In this document: piece after piece, positions 10,560 through 22,364 of the stretch
Layout: each line of letters opens with the position of its first letter
Numbering within the stretch: the first letter of the stretch is position 1
Source of the DNA: Sabellastarte sp. h YS-2021
Lineage: Eukaryota > Annelida > Polychaeta > Sabellida > Sabellidae
Assembly (NCBI GenBank): GCA_964017235.1
Contig: OZ024931.1
Coordinates: 95,498,221 to 95,562,220 of the forward strand
Length of the DNA: 64,000 bases
Reading direction: 5' to 3'
Position numbers and translations under genes: made by a program
Notes under the pieces: generated by a model
What the model was told of the DNA's origin: nothing
Database searches by the model: none
What the model saw: the letters and a program-made list of their open reading frames with translations, nothing else

Positions 10560-11525
10560 AGCATTTTGCTAAAATAACCAATCACTCCTTCATTGCTATC
10601 ATAAACCAGTGACAAAAAATGCCCTTATTCCCACACCACTGGCATCTGTATCCAGGATAAACTTTTTTGTCATATCCGGATATGCCAAAACCGGTGCTTC
10701 AGTCATAACACCTTTCAATCTATTAAAAGAGTTGTCACACTCATCTGTCAAAGTAACTTTCACATTCTTTTCAGTAAGTTTCAATAAGGGCTTGGCTATA
10801 GTTGCAAAATCTTTTATAAACTTCTGGTAATATGAACAAACCCAATAGGAAGCTTCTTACCTCCTTGATAAACTAGGTTTAGCCAATTTTTAACTGCCAA
10901 TTTTTAACTACCACAACTTTTGTCAGATCAGTAAAAATACTAGATTCTGAAACTACATGGCCAAAGAAAGTTACACTTTTCTGAAAATAGTACACTTTTT
11001 GGGAGAAAGCTTTAAACCAGCAGATCTAAATCTATGAAAAACTTGATTAAGAATTAAAAAGTGCTCCTCAAATGTTAGTCTTTTGACAAGTGATATTATC
11101 AAGGTAAACCAGGCATATTTCACACTGCAAACCCTTCGAAAACTTCTCCATCAGTCTCTCAAACATCCCTGGCACATTAGTTAACCCGAAGGGCATCATA
11201 TTTAATTGATGCATTACACTCCTACTGACAAATGCTGTCTTTGCCCTATCCTCAGGTTGAACCCCAATTTGCCAGTATCCACTTTGCAAGTCTAGTGTTA
11301 AAAACCACAAAAAAACCAAGAGTTCATCTAAGCAATCCTGGGTATGAGGCAGTGGATATGGGTCCTTAACAGTAAGATAATTTAATTGTCTATAATCAAT
11401 ACAGTACCGTATTGAGCCATTTTTTTTCCTTTCAAGAACACTTAGGGATGCCCAAGGGCTTTCTGGGGGCTCTATAACCACACAAGACAACACTTTTTTC
11501 AATCTCCTCTTCTTCAACTACCCTC
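10560..11525 (-). pseudogene. Ty3/gypsy A reverse transcriptase and RNase H
   Basis: The RT segment 11068-11517 contains SPWASLSVLERKKNGSIR, CIDYRQLN, LDLQSGYWQI, MPFGLTNVP and a palm motif YLDNI where the family has YLDDI. The second catalytic aspartate is thus replaced by Asn, which should abolish polymerase activity. The thumb and connection (10850-11060) are out of frame. The RNase H start (10599-10784) shows LAYPDMTKKFILDTDASGVG with the first catalytic Asp. It is minus-strand and lies between the protease and integrase, the normal Ty3/gypsy order. Confidence 0.9.
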
Positions 11526-11769
11526 TGAGAAATAAGCAAATGTCTAGGTCTTTGCTTAAAGGGTGGATACTTTCTCAACAAAATTTCTACAACAGCTTGC
11601 TGATATGTATCTTTCACAGTTTCAGTTTTCCAAAATAACTTTTAAATGATCTGGCAGATCAGAACTCTTGTTATCAGAATGTTCAACTTTCCCTACCCTC
11701 ACTGTTGAAATTTTGATTTTTTTTACTTTCCTACCACAGTACTCCTATAAATTTTTTTAGCCTTCTCAT

Positions 11770-12325
11770 CCAAATTCAACATATGCAAGAGTATTCATGT
11801 GAACTGGGTGCAACAACTGCCCTTGCCAAGAGTAAACCCTTACTACTGATCCCTTCAGTAGATTCCACAATGGCTAACCTAGGCTGAATCTCATTATCTT
11901 CTATACATATATAGCCAGGTAAGATAACCTCACTGTTTGCAGGTATAACACTCCCAGAGACCCTAACTCTAAACAGTGAGGACAGTTTGTTTTGTAGTGT
12001 ATAGTGAACGGGCTTCCCATCAAACAATATTTTTTCTCTGAGATATGTTGATAACACACTTATTTTGCATAAGAAAATCATGTCCTAAGATCAATGATTC
12101 CTCAGTATCAGCCACTTTTACAGGATGACTTATAGCACCTACACCTGGAAAATCTAAAATCAGCTGAATCTGTCCTAATGCAGGTATCTTGTCACTATTA
12201 GCAACTCTAATATGACTTCCCGTGGGCACTAATGGAGGTTTAACCCCTACTGATATGGAAAAATATTTCTTTGGATGGAGGATTGTCTGGTTTGCCCCTG
12301 TGTCCACCAAACAACTTATGCAGCT
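11770..12325 (-). pseudogene. Ty3/gypsy A aspartic protease and linker
   Basis: A retropepsin-like unit starts near 12320 with LVDTGANQTIL (active-site DTG) and ends with LILGHDFLMQNKC, the usual ILG-x-DFL flap/helix motif. A frame change at about 12050 leads into a pol linker (11776-12081). The protease would process the gag-pol polyprotein. It sits directly upstream of RT. Confidence 0.85.
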
Positions 12326-12419
12326 TCATACCACACAAACTGACTCCACATACAACCCATCCACACAGTTACTCACTGCAATAATGGGCCCATCACATTC
12401 GGATCCCTTAGCTGATGCA

Positions 12420-13880
12420 CAACATCAGCTACTTTGTGTTTAAATCCATCTTGTTAGAACTTCTGTTCATTTGCGTAAAAATCTCACAATCAACCATGAA
12501 GTGGCCAGTACTTTCACAAAGCAGACACAAGGTCATGCTTATCCTGTTTACATTTTTTTTTGCATTCTGCACTGGGACATAACATGACCACTTTCCCCAC
12601 ACAGGTAACATAGTTTTGAGGATTGCCATACTTGCTTCAGACTGGGGCAATCAGCTTTATAATGAATCTCTTGCCCACATGAGAAACATTTTTATTACCA
12701 GAATTGGGAGCCTTTTCTGAAACTTTTGCTTCATTAGTAGTTATCTTCAGTATCTTGACAATGCTTTCCTCCAAGTGGCTAAGTCTCACAATGATATTAT
12801 TATCCTCTGTTGACAATGCACTTTCAGTGATACATTACCTGATGTAATTAGGAACCCCATGTTGCCGACTCAATTGAAATGCCTAAACCCCTAAAGGCTC
12901 GTGTAGAGATCAAATTTGACTCTGGAAGACAACTAACTCCATTTCCTTATTGTCAAATACTTCCAGAAAAGTATCTTTAGCAATAACATCCCTCATTTCA
13001 TTTGGTAATTCAGGGTATGCCTTACAGATGAGACGTTTTATGTCATGTGCCAAATCTGGCAGAGATTATACAGTTTAGTTTGGTTCTCAGATTCAAACCT
13101 AACTAAGAGAGCAGAGGCAAGGCCTCTAGATCCGCCAACACATCAAGAGCAGAGCCCCTTAAACATGCTGCCAATTCCAAAGCCATCATAGCCCAATACC
13201 ACTGGCATATCTGGGATATCATTTCAAACTGGATTTGAAAGAAGTTTCACACTATCCATGCCATCAAAAGGGGGGGTGTTCTGTGTCTAGAACCAGCCAC
13301 AATCTGCTTGGGTGAAAATGTCTTGCTCAAGGGCAACCTATTCATGTTCAAATGTGAAGGAAACTGTGGTTGACTTTCACTGACTGTATTTGGATCACTG
13401 TAACCCTGCCTTCCATGTGCAATATGGCCACAATCCCCACCCAAGACCATTAGCCCCTCTTGGAAATTATACCTGGGGGTCTGTATTTGGATTCAAGTAT
13501 CCCTGCCTTTCATGTACAATATGGCCACTATCCCTGCCCAGGACCACTACTGGGTATTGTACACAGGGTTTTAGATAGGGTACTGCCAACTATAAACTGC
13601 TATGTTTGGATTCAGGTATTCCTGCCTTTCATGTTCAATATGGCCACCATCCCTCCCCATGACCACTGCATCCTCCTGGGAATTATACCTGGTCGTTTGT
13701 CTTGGGTATTGCCCACTATGAACTTCTGGATAAGACCTATGTCTAACCTCCAAATAATCTGTGACCCCACAGTAAAAGGTTTACTAGTCTGCATGTTAGA
13801 ACCAGTTTGGATATAGGGAACAGCATCATCCCATTCAACAAAAGTGCCCTTACCCGGTCGAGGAGTGGACTGCATCTTTA
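12420..13880 (-). pseudogene. Ty3/gypsy A gag region with three CCHC knuckles
   Basis: Three CCHC zinc knuckles are visible in different frames: one in the 12640-12690 area (CGQEIHYKADC), one at about 12570-12610 (CYLCGESGHVMSQC) and one at about 12480-12530 (CLLCESTGHFMVDC). Upstream, 12720-13450 is a frame-broken capsid-like region with no clear landmark. A start-like frame beginning MQSTPRPGKGTFVEW at 13875 is the best candidate for the gag N-terminus. An internal tandem repeat (13385-13680) lies inside. Gag packages the element RNA into particles. Assignment rests on the knuckles and the position before protease. Confidence 0.7.
13385..13680. repeat. Three imperfect tandem units inside gypsy A gag
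   Basis: The block GGATTC-x-GTATCCCTGCCTTTCATG followed by CAATATGGCCAC recurs at about 13390, 13490 and 13608 (spacings ~100 and ~118 bp). On the coding strand each encodes a GGHI/GMVAILNMKGR-like peptide. Confidence 0.7.
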
Positions 13881-14753
13881 CTATTCACCAAAGGTACAAA
13901 AATGCCATCTAAAATGTTAACCTCCAAGAACTAAAATTACTGAAAAACGTACCTTAACTAAACCTAAAACATAATATAATTGTTCAGTTATGTTTCCATA
14001 GCCAACAAAGCTTTAAGGATCAGTTGCAAGAACAGAGTGTTCAGCTAAAGGAGTCAGCCCAGAATGTGGAAAATGCAACCTCTTATGTACCCAAGGTGGT
14101 GAACTACTCAAGTTCTTGGTGTCCTACGTTCTAGCATCAAATAAAATAGATCCCAAAATACCAGACAAGGTTGAAAATGGCTGCCAAAGCATGTGAGTTT
14201 CCCAAATAGGAACAAAGAACAAGTTTCCTACAACATTCAAGGTTAGCATACAAATATTTAATACTATTAAACCACAAATAAAACCCCAAGTAAATTAAGT
14301 AACTCCTCACAACACCAATTAATACCAAACCCTGAATATCGCCCGATAATTCCTGTAAACTACCCCGATATTGATCGTAAACCCAAACAACCAGCCGCTA
14401 CATTTCTATGGTTGCACATACACACTTAGAAATACTATACTGTTTTTCATGTCCAACACTTGCAGGGGTACATTGTGGCAAATCTATATTCAAATTTAAG
14501 CATTCCACCCTAGATTTTCTTCAGGTCCTTTTCCTTTATATATTCTAGTGGATATTTCAGCAACTTTCCATTAGTTACAAAATAGAACACTTAGGAAAAC
14601 GTTGATCAATAGATTTATTTTCAGCTATCTGTTAACACCATAATAGTAAAGATCTATAAACATCACAATATTTTCAATTTATGGTTCTTAATATAATAAA
14701 AATCACATCTCTTGTCTACGGAAGCTCTGGACTGCCAAAGTTTTTTATTTTAC
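13881..14753. other. Leader or flank of gypsy A, no gene seen
   Basis: No open frame with family signatures. It may hold the 5' untranslated region and long terminal repeat of gypsy A. No matching copy was recognised downstream of 2936, so no LTR pair is claimed. Confidence 0.4.
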
Positions 14754-15086
14754 TAACTTGAATATACCAGTTAGTTAACTTGAATATTCGAGTTAATAAT
14801 TGGAATATTCGAGTTAGTAACTTGAATGTACAAGTTACTAACTTAAAAATACCACTTACCTAACTTGAATATACCAGTTAACTAATTTGTATATACGAGT
14901 TAGCTAAGTTGAATATACGAGTTAGCTAACTGGAATATACGAGTTAGTAACTGGAATATAGCAGTTAACTAACTTGAATATATGAGTTAGCTAACTTGAA
15001 TATATGAGTTAGCTAACTGGAATATACGAGTTACTAACTGGAATATATGAGTTAGTAACTGGAATATACAAGTTACTAACTTGAAG
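14754..15086. repeat. Palindromic minisatellite, 21-22 bp unit, about 15 copies
   Basis: Units follow the pattern TAACTTGAATATACGAGTTAGC with variants at a few fixed positions. Each unit is an imperfect palindrome (AACTyGwATATwCrAGTT), so the array can fold on itself in either strand. It sits exactly between gypsy A and a LINE fragment. Confidence 0.9.
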
Positions 15087-16745
15087 AACATGAGGATAAC
15101 CCCAAGGTCTTTTGGAATTCCATAAAGAAAATTCTCCATAAATCACCAAAAATAGTATTCCCAAATCATACAACTATCACCAGTTTAACCAACACTTTTG
15201 CCAAGTACTTTGCAGACAAAATTGCTAAATTAAGTTCTGGGTTAGTGTCTATTGAGGCTAATCCCCCTGCCCCAGGCCCCTACAAGAGTAAGTTTGTTTC
15301 TTTTCATATCATGTTAGAGGGTGAAATTCTCAAAACAATCAAGTTGATACAAAATAAGTGACTTGAATTCAATTCCAGCCTCATTGGTCTGTGATTGTAT
15401 TAGTGTAATCTGGAACCCCATTAAATTAGTCTGCATATAGAGCTTATCACTCTACTGAAACTGCATTGCTAAAAATACAAAACATCACCACCTCCATGGA
15501 AAAGGGTACTACTGTAGGATTAGTCCTTCCGAATTTATCTGCTGCATTTGGTACAATAGACCACTCTATCCTATTTCATTGCCTTCAATATTGGTATGGC
15601 ATTGATGGGATTGTGCTTAAGTGGGTACAGCCATACCTTGACTCAAGGAAACAGAGGATTAAAATAGATGGACATCTTCAGATGTCTTTCAACTCCCTTA
15701 TGGGGTTCCTCAGGACTCAATCTTGAGCCCACGCTTTTTCACTCTATCCACAACTCCTCTTAGTGCAGTCATATTTAAATTCAATGTCACCCATCATTTA
15801 TATGCAGAAGATACACAAATTTCCTTGGAACTTGACTCAAGGAATCTTAATTAAGTATCACTGAACTGGCAAACTGGCAATCTAGTATCACTGAACTGGC
15901 AAACTGCCCTGAGGCCATCCAGGCATGGATGGAAAATAACAAACTCAAATTAAACCCTGACAAATTAGAATTTATTTTAACTTGTGATGATCAAATTAGA
16001 AATTCAATGAAGTCATCATTCCATATAAGTCTTCTTGGTAACATCATAGAACCAGCCAAATCAGTCAAAAACATTGGTGTCATCCTAGATGCTGACAACT
16101 CAATGTAAAGATATGTGGCTAATTTATGTCGCATATGTTGCTACTATCTCCAGATACTACAGGGGTTTGCAGGTATCTAGCCCATGAAATGTCTGTGAAG
16201 GTGGCAAATGCTTGGTAAACAGTCGTCTGGACTACTGCGATTCACTTCTATGCCACACAAAAAGGCATATATTACAAGACTTCGAAAAGTTCAAAATACC
16301 TTATGTTGCAAACTAAACAAATTCAGTCATATGAAACTCTCCTACACAAAGTACACTGGCTTCCCATTCAGTACCATATACTGTTCACATACAATCTTCT
16401 TACTTACAAAGCAAATAATTTTAGTGATCTCACACATGACAATCACCCCTCAGTTTCCTCAATCAGACCAAACGCATGGGTATGTGCAGTTTCCCAGTAG
16501 CTGCTCCCACAGAGTAGAACAAGCACCCTCAAGCCATCAGAACCATGGAAAGTATCACTGGATTTAGAAAACAGTTGAGACTTACCTATTCAGATTGTCC
16601 TATCCTCCACCATAGCCTATCTCCCCTATTATATGCTTACATGAAGACTGACCCCTCTCTGGATCTGGACTATCCCTTGTTGGACAGTGCCTTACAGGAT
16701 GGTTATATTAATTTGGACGCTTTATAAATACTTCTAACTACTACT
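15087..16745 (+). pseudogene. CR1/Rex-like LINE, decayed RT ORF
   Basis: Plus-strand fragments in several frames give the RT order: SAAFGTIDHSIL and GIDGIVLKWVQPYLDSRKQRI (15466-15690), then a degraded palm (LYAEDTQISLELD, with YADD changed, about 15800), NNKLKLNPDKLEFIL, KNIGVILDAD, a SRLDYC-like block and HWLPIQYHILF (about 16360). The ORF end is near 16727. It is related to, but not the same subfamily as, the LINE at 3992-9693. The endonuclease domain is absent and many stops are present. The 5' side abuts the minisatellite. Confidence 0.85.
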
Positions 16746-17029
16746 ACTAAATAAGGATAAAACTAAAATAGTTTTTATACATTGTGAGTACTCTTTTGGA
16801 TAATACATGCGGATTCTTTTTAAAAAAGCCATTGAAGCTGGCCACTGCCTTACCACCAATTCAGTCATTTCAGGTGAACAGTGACACAAATATTGGTGTA
16901 AGATGGAACAAAGCCAAAAGGTGTTTTGGTCCCCTAGCATGAGGGCAAAGCCATCAGTGACACGAGTAGTGCACTAGAATTTATGAAAGTCTTGTGACAG
17001 AAAGAAATTCCAACTTAGATACATCCCAC
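16746..17029. other. No gene seen
   Basis: Sequence after the LINE 3' end. It could be the body of a 5S-headed SINE read on the minus strand, but no tail was identified. Confidence 0.4.
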
Positions 17030-17132
17030 AGTTGGTCCTGAACTGAGACGGTCACCCATACAAGTACTAACATAGCCCATTGCCACTTAACTTCAGTGAG
17101 CAGACAAATAGTTATCACTCTGTGCCACAATT
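17030..17132 (-). ncRNA. 5S rRNA-like sequence (pseudogene or 5S-derived SINE head)
   Basis: On the plus strand the stretch CGGTCACCCATACAAGTACT followed by AAC, GCCC and CACTTAACTTCAGTGA (17049-17100) closely parallels the complement of the central and 3' parts of metazoan 5S rRNA, including the internal control region. The outer helix bases are diverged, so a functional ribosomal RNA is unlikely. A 5S-derived SINE (SINE3 type) or a dispersed 5S pseudogene are the main options. Confidence 0.6.
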
Positions 17133-17589
17133 CCGATGCAAGAAGGACATACCTAGCTCTGGTGACGCTCGCGCTTAAAAATGGATTAGCAAATTTGAAA
17201 ACTTGCTTGTAGCAATGGATATCAAGGATGACACAAAAAACGGGTCACATATTGCACTATACTGGAGATGATGTGAATAATATCTCTGAAACTCTTGTGG
17301 ATACAGGAGAGGCAAAGAATACAAGACAGTAAAGATGTCTTTATAAATTACTTTCAAGTGAAAGTTTATAGCGAGTTTGATTTTTACAAATTTAGACAAG
17401 TGGTATAGTATTATGATCAGTTCATGGACACATTCTGTACTCCTCTGTGTTCACTAGCTAGCAACTATGGTTTTACAGACTGTGATAAGAAAATAAAATC
17501 ACACATCATACAAAGCTAGGCTTATCAAAGTTTAGATGATAAGCCATCAGGAATAATCTGACTCTTGCATAGCTCCTGATCCATGCCAG
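17133..17589. other. No gene seen
   Basis: Possible 5' region of gypsy B. The opposite strand of 17175-17400 opens a frame with no family features. Confidence 0.4.
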
Positions 17590-20349
17590 AGCTGATGAAT
17601 TGTCTGAATCTCAGGCAACAGAAGTAGAAAAAGTGGATAACATGAACACAATTACCAAAAAGAACAAAACATCAGCAAAACCTTGGCACAGATCAGGAAA
17701 TCAGTTTCAAGAACAGGCTCTCAATCTGGAAAACATCAACAGAAAGTACCACAGAACAAAGTGTTATTGTTGTGGTCGAAAGTATCCTCACAAAGACAAG
17801 TGGTCTTCAGCAAATAAAACGTCCCAAATATAACAAGATGCACCCAGAGAGAGCAAAACGCTCGACTCCATGTGACCAGTTTCTCAAGTGATATAAAGTA
17901 TTGTAAGAAAGACAATAAAATGAAATCAAAGATGTAAATTAATTTTCGAAGAAATATCAAGTAGAAAGCCAAAGTCATTAAAAATACCTTGAAATGGGAC
18001 CTCTGAAAATTCATGATTTTTTTTGTATCTAAAGTAAGATCAAGATCTTTCTTTTAGTAAATTCTTATTTGGCCTGGTCCTACCCGCAGGTCCTACCCGC
18101 AAATATTTTTTAATAAAGATCTGTTCATTAGTTCTGGAGTAATCTAAACACCAAAAACAGACATACAGACAAATAGACAAACAATTATCGCACAAAAACA
18201 TAAACTCCTGGTGGAGTAAAAATATTGCTTAAAAGTCACTTTGTGAAAATTACTCAGGGTAAATTTTTGTGATGGACTGTCAAGGAATTGAAAGAAAAAA
18301 GAGAAAATAAAAACAGAAATAATAATTAACAAAAATGATGAACACACCACCTCCCTCTTTATTATATTTATGTCAATTTCAAGACATAAAATGAGAAGAA
18401 ATATTTTTACGTAAAGACAGCAAGTATCACAAGCTAGGTTTGTGACCTCACAATGACAACTGCATTGTGACATCATTCGGTAATAATAACATAATCAGAA
18501 AGCAAAATATTGTTTTTTTATGTATATGATTTCACTGTGTCTTCCCAATTAGATCTAATAGTAAGAAAAACTCTCCTGACTTTAATTTATTTTCAAAAAA
18601 ATTACACCAAATTTGAAAGAATCTGTCTGTACCCCATGAAATACCTGCCCACCAAATTTGAGATAGATTGATGTTATAGCTTTTGAGTTATAACGGCAAA
18701 ACAGTGCACGGACAGACAGACACACACTGATCACAATAACCCTCTCCTATCATCAAGCGTTAATAAACTTTGCAAAAGAACAGATCATTAAAGGCAGGGA
18801 AAATTGAAAAAGCCACACAACAGAAGAGAAATGTCATATTGAAAAGCAAGTGCAGATGAAGGTAGCAAGGCTTATATCTTTAGTGTTGGACAATCTGTGA
18901 AAAGGAACCCAACAGTTAAAATCAGAACCAGCCACATTAATATGATGGTTGATTCTGGCACAACAGTGTATGGTATGGGTTATAAGACATATTGATCAGT
19001 CAATTCGACCTGTGCCAAAACTGAAACCTGCAAAAGGTGAAAAATTGCTCCAATGTGCCACAAAGACGAAATTCCAATAATTAATCAGTTCCAATACACC
19101 TTAGAATCAAAGTTTTGTTTCAAAACTGGTACAGTTTATGTGACCAAGATTAATGTGGGTTCTATTTTACGGTTTGAGTCTGCAGTTGAATTGAAAGTAC
19201 TACAAATTACAAACAGGGGTAAAAAACCCATCAGTCTCCGGGTGAAAAGAAAATGTTTTTCAGACACCCTAAGTTCCCCCAAGGCATAAGAAAGCTCAAA
19301 GGAACAAAAGTAAAAATCCACATTGATGGAAGTGTCACACCAGTTGCACAACCACACAGGCGAATCCTGAATCACATGAGAAAAAAGTAGAAGTAGAGTT
19401 AGAAAGGTTTTATGAATTAGACATTATACAAGATGTTAAGGGACTGACCCCATGGATATCACCAATAGTAGCAGCACCAAACCTGGAAATCCTGAGCAAA
19501 TGAGAATTTGTGTGGACAAGGGGTGTTTTTATAAAGCAGTGATGCTTACCAGACATATCACCCAGTTCTGGAAGAATTCCTAAGTGACGTAAGAGCTACC
19601 ATGTTTTCAAAGTTGTATCTGAACAAAGGATATTATCGGTGTGAATCGGATGAATCCTCTCATTTTTAACCACATTTTCCACTCATTGGGGCTAACCAGT
19701 AACACGCGACTGAGAAGAATATAACAAAAATCTAGAAGCAGTCTATCAAAGGCTACAAGAAAAAAAATCTCACACTAAATCAACTTCTTTGGGCACATAT
19801 TGTCAAGTAAAGGTGTTACTCGGTGTTAATAGAATCCACAGAAAATTCAGACAATTTTAGAAGCCAGTTGTTCACAAAAATGTGGATGAACTCAGAAGTT
19901 GTCTTGGGATGTTTGGGTTTTGTTCCAGGTTTATCCCAAACTATGCAACAGTAAATGAACCTTTGAGAAGACTGGCCAGGAAAGAAATGAAGTGGAATTG
20001 GGGTGGTCAGGAAGAAAAGCATTTGTACTCTCGAGTCTAACCAGTGCAAAGGTAATGAACTACTATGATTTCAACAAATATACAGAGGTAAAGTACATGG
20101 AAGCCCGTTTGGCCTTAATGAAATGCTAGTGCAGAGGGAATAATGTAGGTAAAGTAGTGGCTTATGCTTAAAGATCACTTTCTGAAGTCAAACAGTGATA
20201 CTCAGAGATCAAACAAAAAACTCCAAAAATAGTTATCCCACGGGGTCTACAAAGTAGAACTGTACAACTGGAACATGAAGTACAGCATAGTCAAGACCAA
20301 GATGCTTCTTCAAGAAAAGGTGTGGTTTCCATCTATATATGTTTTGGTG
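17590..20349 (+). pseudogene. Ty3/gypsy B (K02A2.6-like): gag zinc finger, protease, RT, RNase H remnants
   Basis: A gag-end zinc knuckle start is at 17761-17800 (CYCCGRKYPHKDK). A protease block with MMVDSGTT (active-site DSG at 18951-18959) leads to a FPQGIRKLKGTKVKIHID stretch (about 19270). The RT start follows with DIIQDVKGLTPWISPIVAAP (about 19420-19480) and decayed FSKLYLNKGYYR (Asp lost). A CLGFVPGLSQTMQQ-like motif (about 19910) belongs to the RT connection. The end, KTKMLLQEKVWFPS (about 20290-20340), is the integrase zinc region. Stops and frameshifts occur throughout. The element is interrupted at 20346-20349 by the Ngaro-like insertion and continues at 27903. Confidence 0.8.
18590..18770. 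repeat. Dispersed-repeat-like segment with GACAGACAGACA run
   Basis: Contains CCAAATTTGAGATAGATTGATG, a GTTATAACGGCAAAACAG stretch and an ACAGACAGACACACAC run, a pattern frequent at the ends of short non-autonomous repeats. Boundaries are uncertain. Confidence 0.3.
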
Positions 20350-20624
20350 GTACGAGTCGACATGAGGGTGTCGGCAAGGTCAGCACTGGGGGGTCAGCAG
20401 TACAAAAATGTTAAAAATTTTAGAAAGTTCCTTGTCCTTTCATGTGGCATCACCTGATTGGCTGACCACTGGTCAATTGAAATAACTGACCATGCCTCTT
20501 CCATTTGCATGCTGACAACCCACGAGGAAACATCTGAATTTCACAGCACCAGTTTTATACAATTTTAAATCACATTTTTAGGGTTTTTAGTTTTTATTGT
20601 TTACTGATATAGTTTGATATAGTT

Positions 20625-21791
20625 ATGACAGAGAAGAGAGCATACAACTTGCGTTCTGGTGGCAGTGAGGCTGTTATACCCGATCAGTTTCAAGTGTCAG
20701 ATGTTAGATTTATGTCAACCCTTCTGCAGTGTCAGCAAGAAACTTCCAAATCAGGTCAGGTGTCAGATTCCGATTCTGATAGTGAAAATAACGACAGTAT
20801 GTCAAACGTAGAAATAGATACTGAACAAACTGGGGTTAGTGAAAGTACTGAGATAGATAAACAAGTACTCGGTAGTTCAATTCAAGCCAGTAGTTCAAGT
20901 TCTAGTGTTATTTCTCAGCAAGAAATCAATTTAAAAATTCTCGCACAACTAAGAAGTATTACTGAACGTTTGGATATGATTGAAGGGAAAAATTGCAAAA
21001 AAAGTAACGATGTTACAAAATTGAAAAATAAAAGTAAAAAACAAACTGTAGTGCCTCAAACCCCGGTCACACTGCCTCCTACACAAGCATCTGCTCAAAT
21101 GCTTCCAGATTTACAGACTTTGAGGAATGATGCATATATCCAAGCTCAGGTCGAGCAAAGGTTGAAAAATCTTGTAGAAGATAACAGATCAGGTACAAAA
21201 ATAAAGTCACTTGGGGGTGGATCTGTTGAAGTGGTAGTCCCTCATAGGGTTAAATGGCCACAAGAATACGTTTTGGCTGGTTCTAAGAAGGAACGTATAC
21301 AGTATGATCAGTTATCTATGTCTCAGTGGGTGGCTGGCTTTTGTCGCATCATGAGAGATGAGACAAATTTCAAAAATAAAGATTCCATGTTAGACTATTT
21401 GATTTCATTACTTGAAGATGCTCAAGATTTCTCTTGGGATGCGGCAAGAGCCAGCCACGCCGTCTTGTTGTGCAGAATGGAGCAAGGTGATGTGAAAAAT
21501 TATACAGATGTAGATAAAATTGATAGAATAAGGCGTGCAAACGCTCAGCGACACATTGCTCCACCTGCCAACTTATCAAACAGCAAGAATAATGCTCAAA
21601 AAATAACTAAGGCAGTACCATGTACTTACTATAACCAAGGCACTTGTTCCTTTGCTAGGACCCATGATACCAAAGGCGTTACATACAAACACATTTGTGC
21701 AGCATGCTTTGCTAGTGGTGGTAAGACCTACTCACATCCAGAAAATGAATGTAGAAGCAAAAATAGGAAACATGTTGCAAAAAACGAATAG
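20625..21791 (+). CDS. Ngaro-like ORF1 (gag-like, CCCH zinc motif), 388 aa
   Basis: An intact open frame. The first 100 residues are Ser/Asp/Glu-rich and disordered-looking. A short coiled stretch follows (INLKILAQLRSITERLDMIE, about 103-122). A globular part runs from residue 160 to 310 with KWPQEYVLAG and DYLISLLEDAQDFSWDAARASH. The C-terminus has a Cys/His cluster (CTYYNQGTCSF, H, HICAACF, H, C; residues 338-375) like that of DIRS/Ngaro gag proteins. It would bind and package the element RNA. The start ATG at 20625 is the first in frame. It is the longest undamaged element gene in the window and precedes ORF2 by 8 bp in another frame. Confidence 0.8.
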   Translation: MTEKRAYNLRSGGSEAVIPDQFQVSDVRFMSTLLQCQQETSKSGQVSDSDSDSENNDSMSNVEIDTEQTGVSESTEIDKQVLGSSIQASSSSSSVISQQEINLKILAQLRSITERLDMIEGKNCKKSNDVTKLKNKSKKQTVVPQTPVTLPPTQASAQMLPDLQTLRNDAYIQAQVEQRLKNLVEDNRSGTKIKSLGGGSVEVVVPHRVKWPQEYVLAGSKKERIQYDQLSMSQWVAGFCRIMRDETNFKNKDSMLDYLISLLEDAQDFSWDAARASHAVLLCRMEQGDVKNYTDVDKIDRIRRANAQRHIAPPANLSNSKNNAQKITKAVPCTYYNQGTCSFARTHDTKGVTYKHICAACFASGGKTYSHPENECRSKNRKHVAKNE

Positions 21792-21799
21792 GTCGGGGC

Positions 21800-22364
21800 A
21801 TGGAAATTCCAGGACATGCCTTGACTCATAAAACTAAGATGTTTTACAACAAAGTTTTGGCTACTTCTAAAACTGAGTATCAGGCAACAAAACATTTGGC
21901 TTTCAAATGGTTTCATAGTTGGAAAGCATATCAAAACACAGTTCCTGGAAAAACGTATGCCCAAGCACTGGCAATGGGCAAACAATGTACCCATACCAGT
22001 TATGTGTCCCCTACCAAAAGTCAAGCACTTTGCAGCAACAATCAAAAAAATTTTACTAAATTTAAAAACCAAGCTGTATATCCCAATTCAAAAATTCAAA
22101 GTGCAAAGCTTCAGTCTGTGGTACAAAACACAACTCCGAAGGAACATACTCCCACAGTTCATAGACTGTTGACTGGTGGCAGTGTGACCAGGGGTTCCAG
22201 TACTGAGGTAGTCGATCATGTACTATTACAAAATAGATTTCAACCATTGCAAAACTATGAGGAGTACACCTCCAAAGACAATCAGGGGTCATACACAGAT
22301 CAAGTTACTGCAACAAAAATACAGCTCAAGGTCAATACTAAGGAAAAAGGAAAATTTGACCCCA
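21800..22364 (+). pseudogene. Ngaro-like ORF2, N-terminal part
   Basis: Starts at 21800, shortly after ORF1, and encodes a Lys/Thr/Gln-rich segment of about 188 residues without recognised domains (it begins MEIPGHALTHKTKMFYN). It is cut by an inverted-repeat element at 22365 and resumes at 24164. Position between gag and RT suggests the N-terminal linker of the pol polyprotein. Confidence 0.6.

Noticed and set aside
2785..14750. Search for a long terminal repeat pair around gypsy A
   Set aside because: No matching stretch was recognised between 2.0-3.4 kb and 13.9-14.7 kb by eye, so no LTR is claimed.
14754..15086. Regular short repeats resembling a CRISPR array
   Set aside because: Units are contiguous and lack unique spacers, the context is eukaryotic retroelements, and the unit is a minisatellite.
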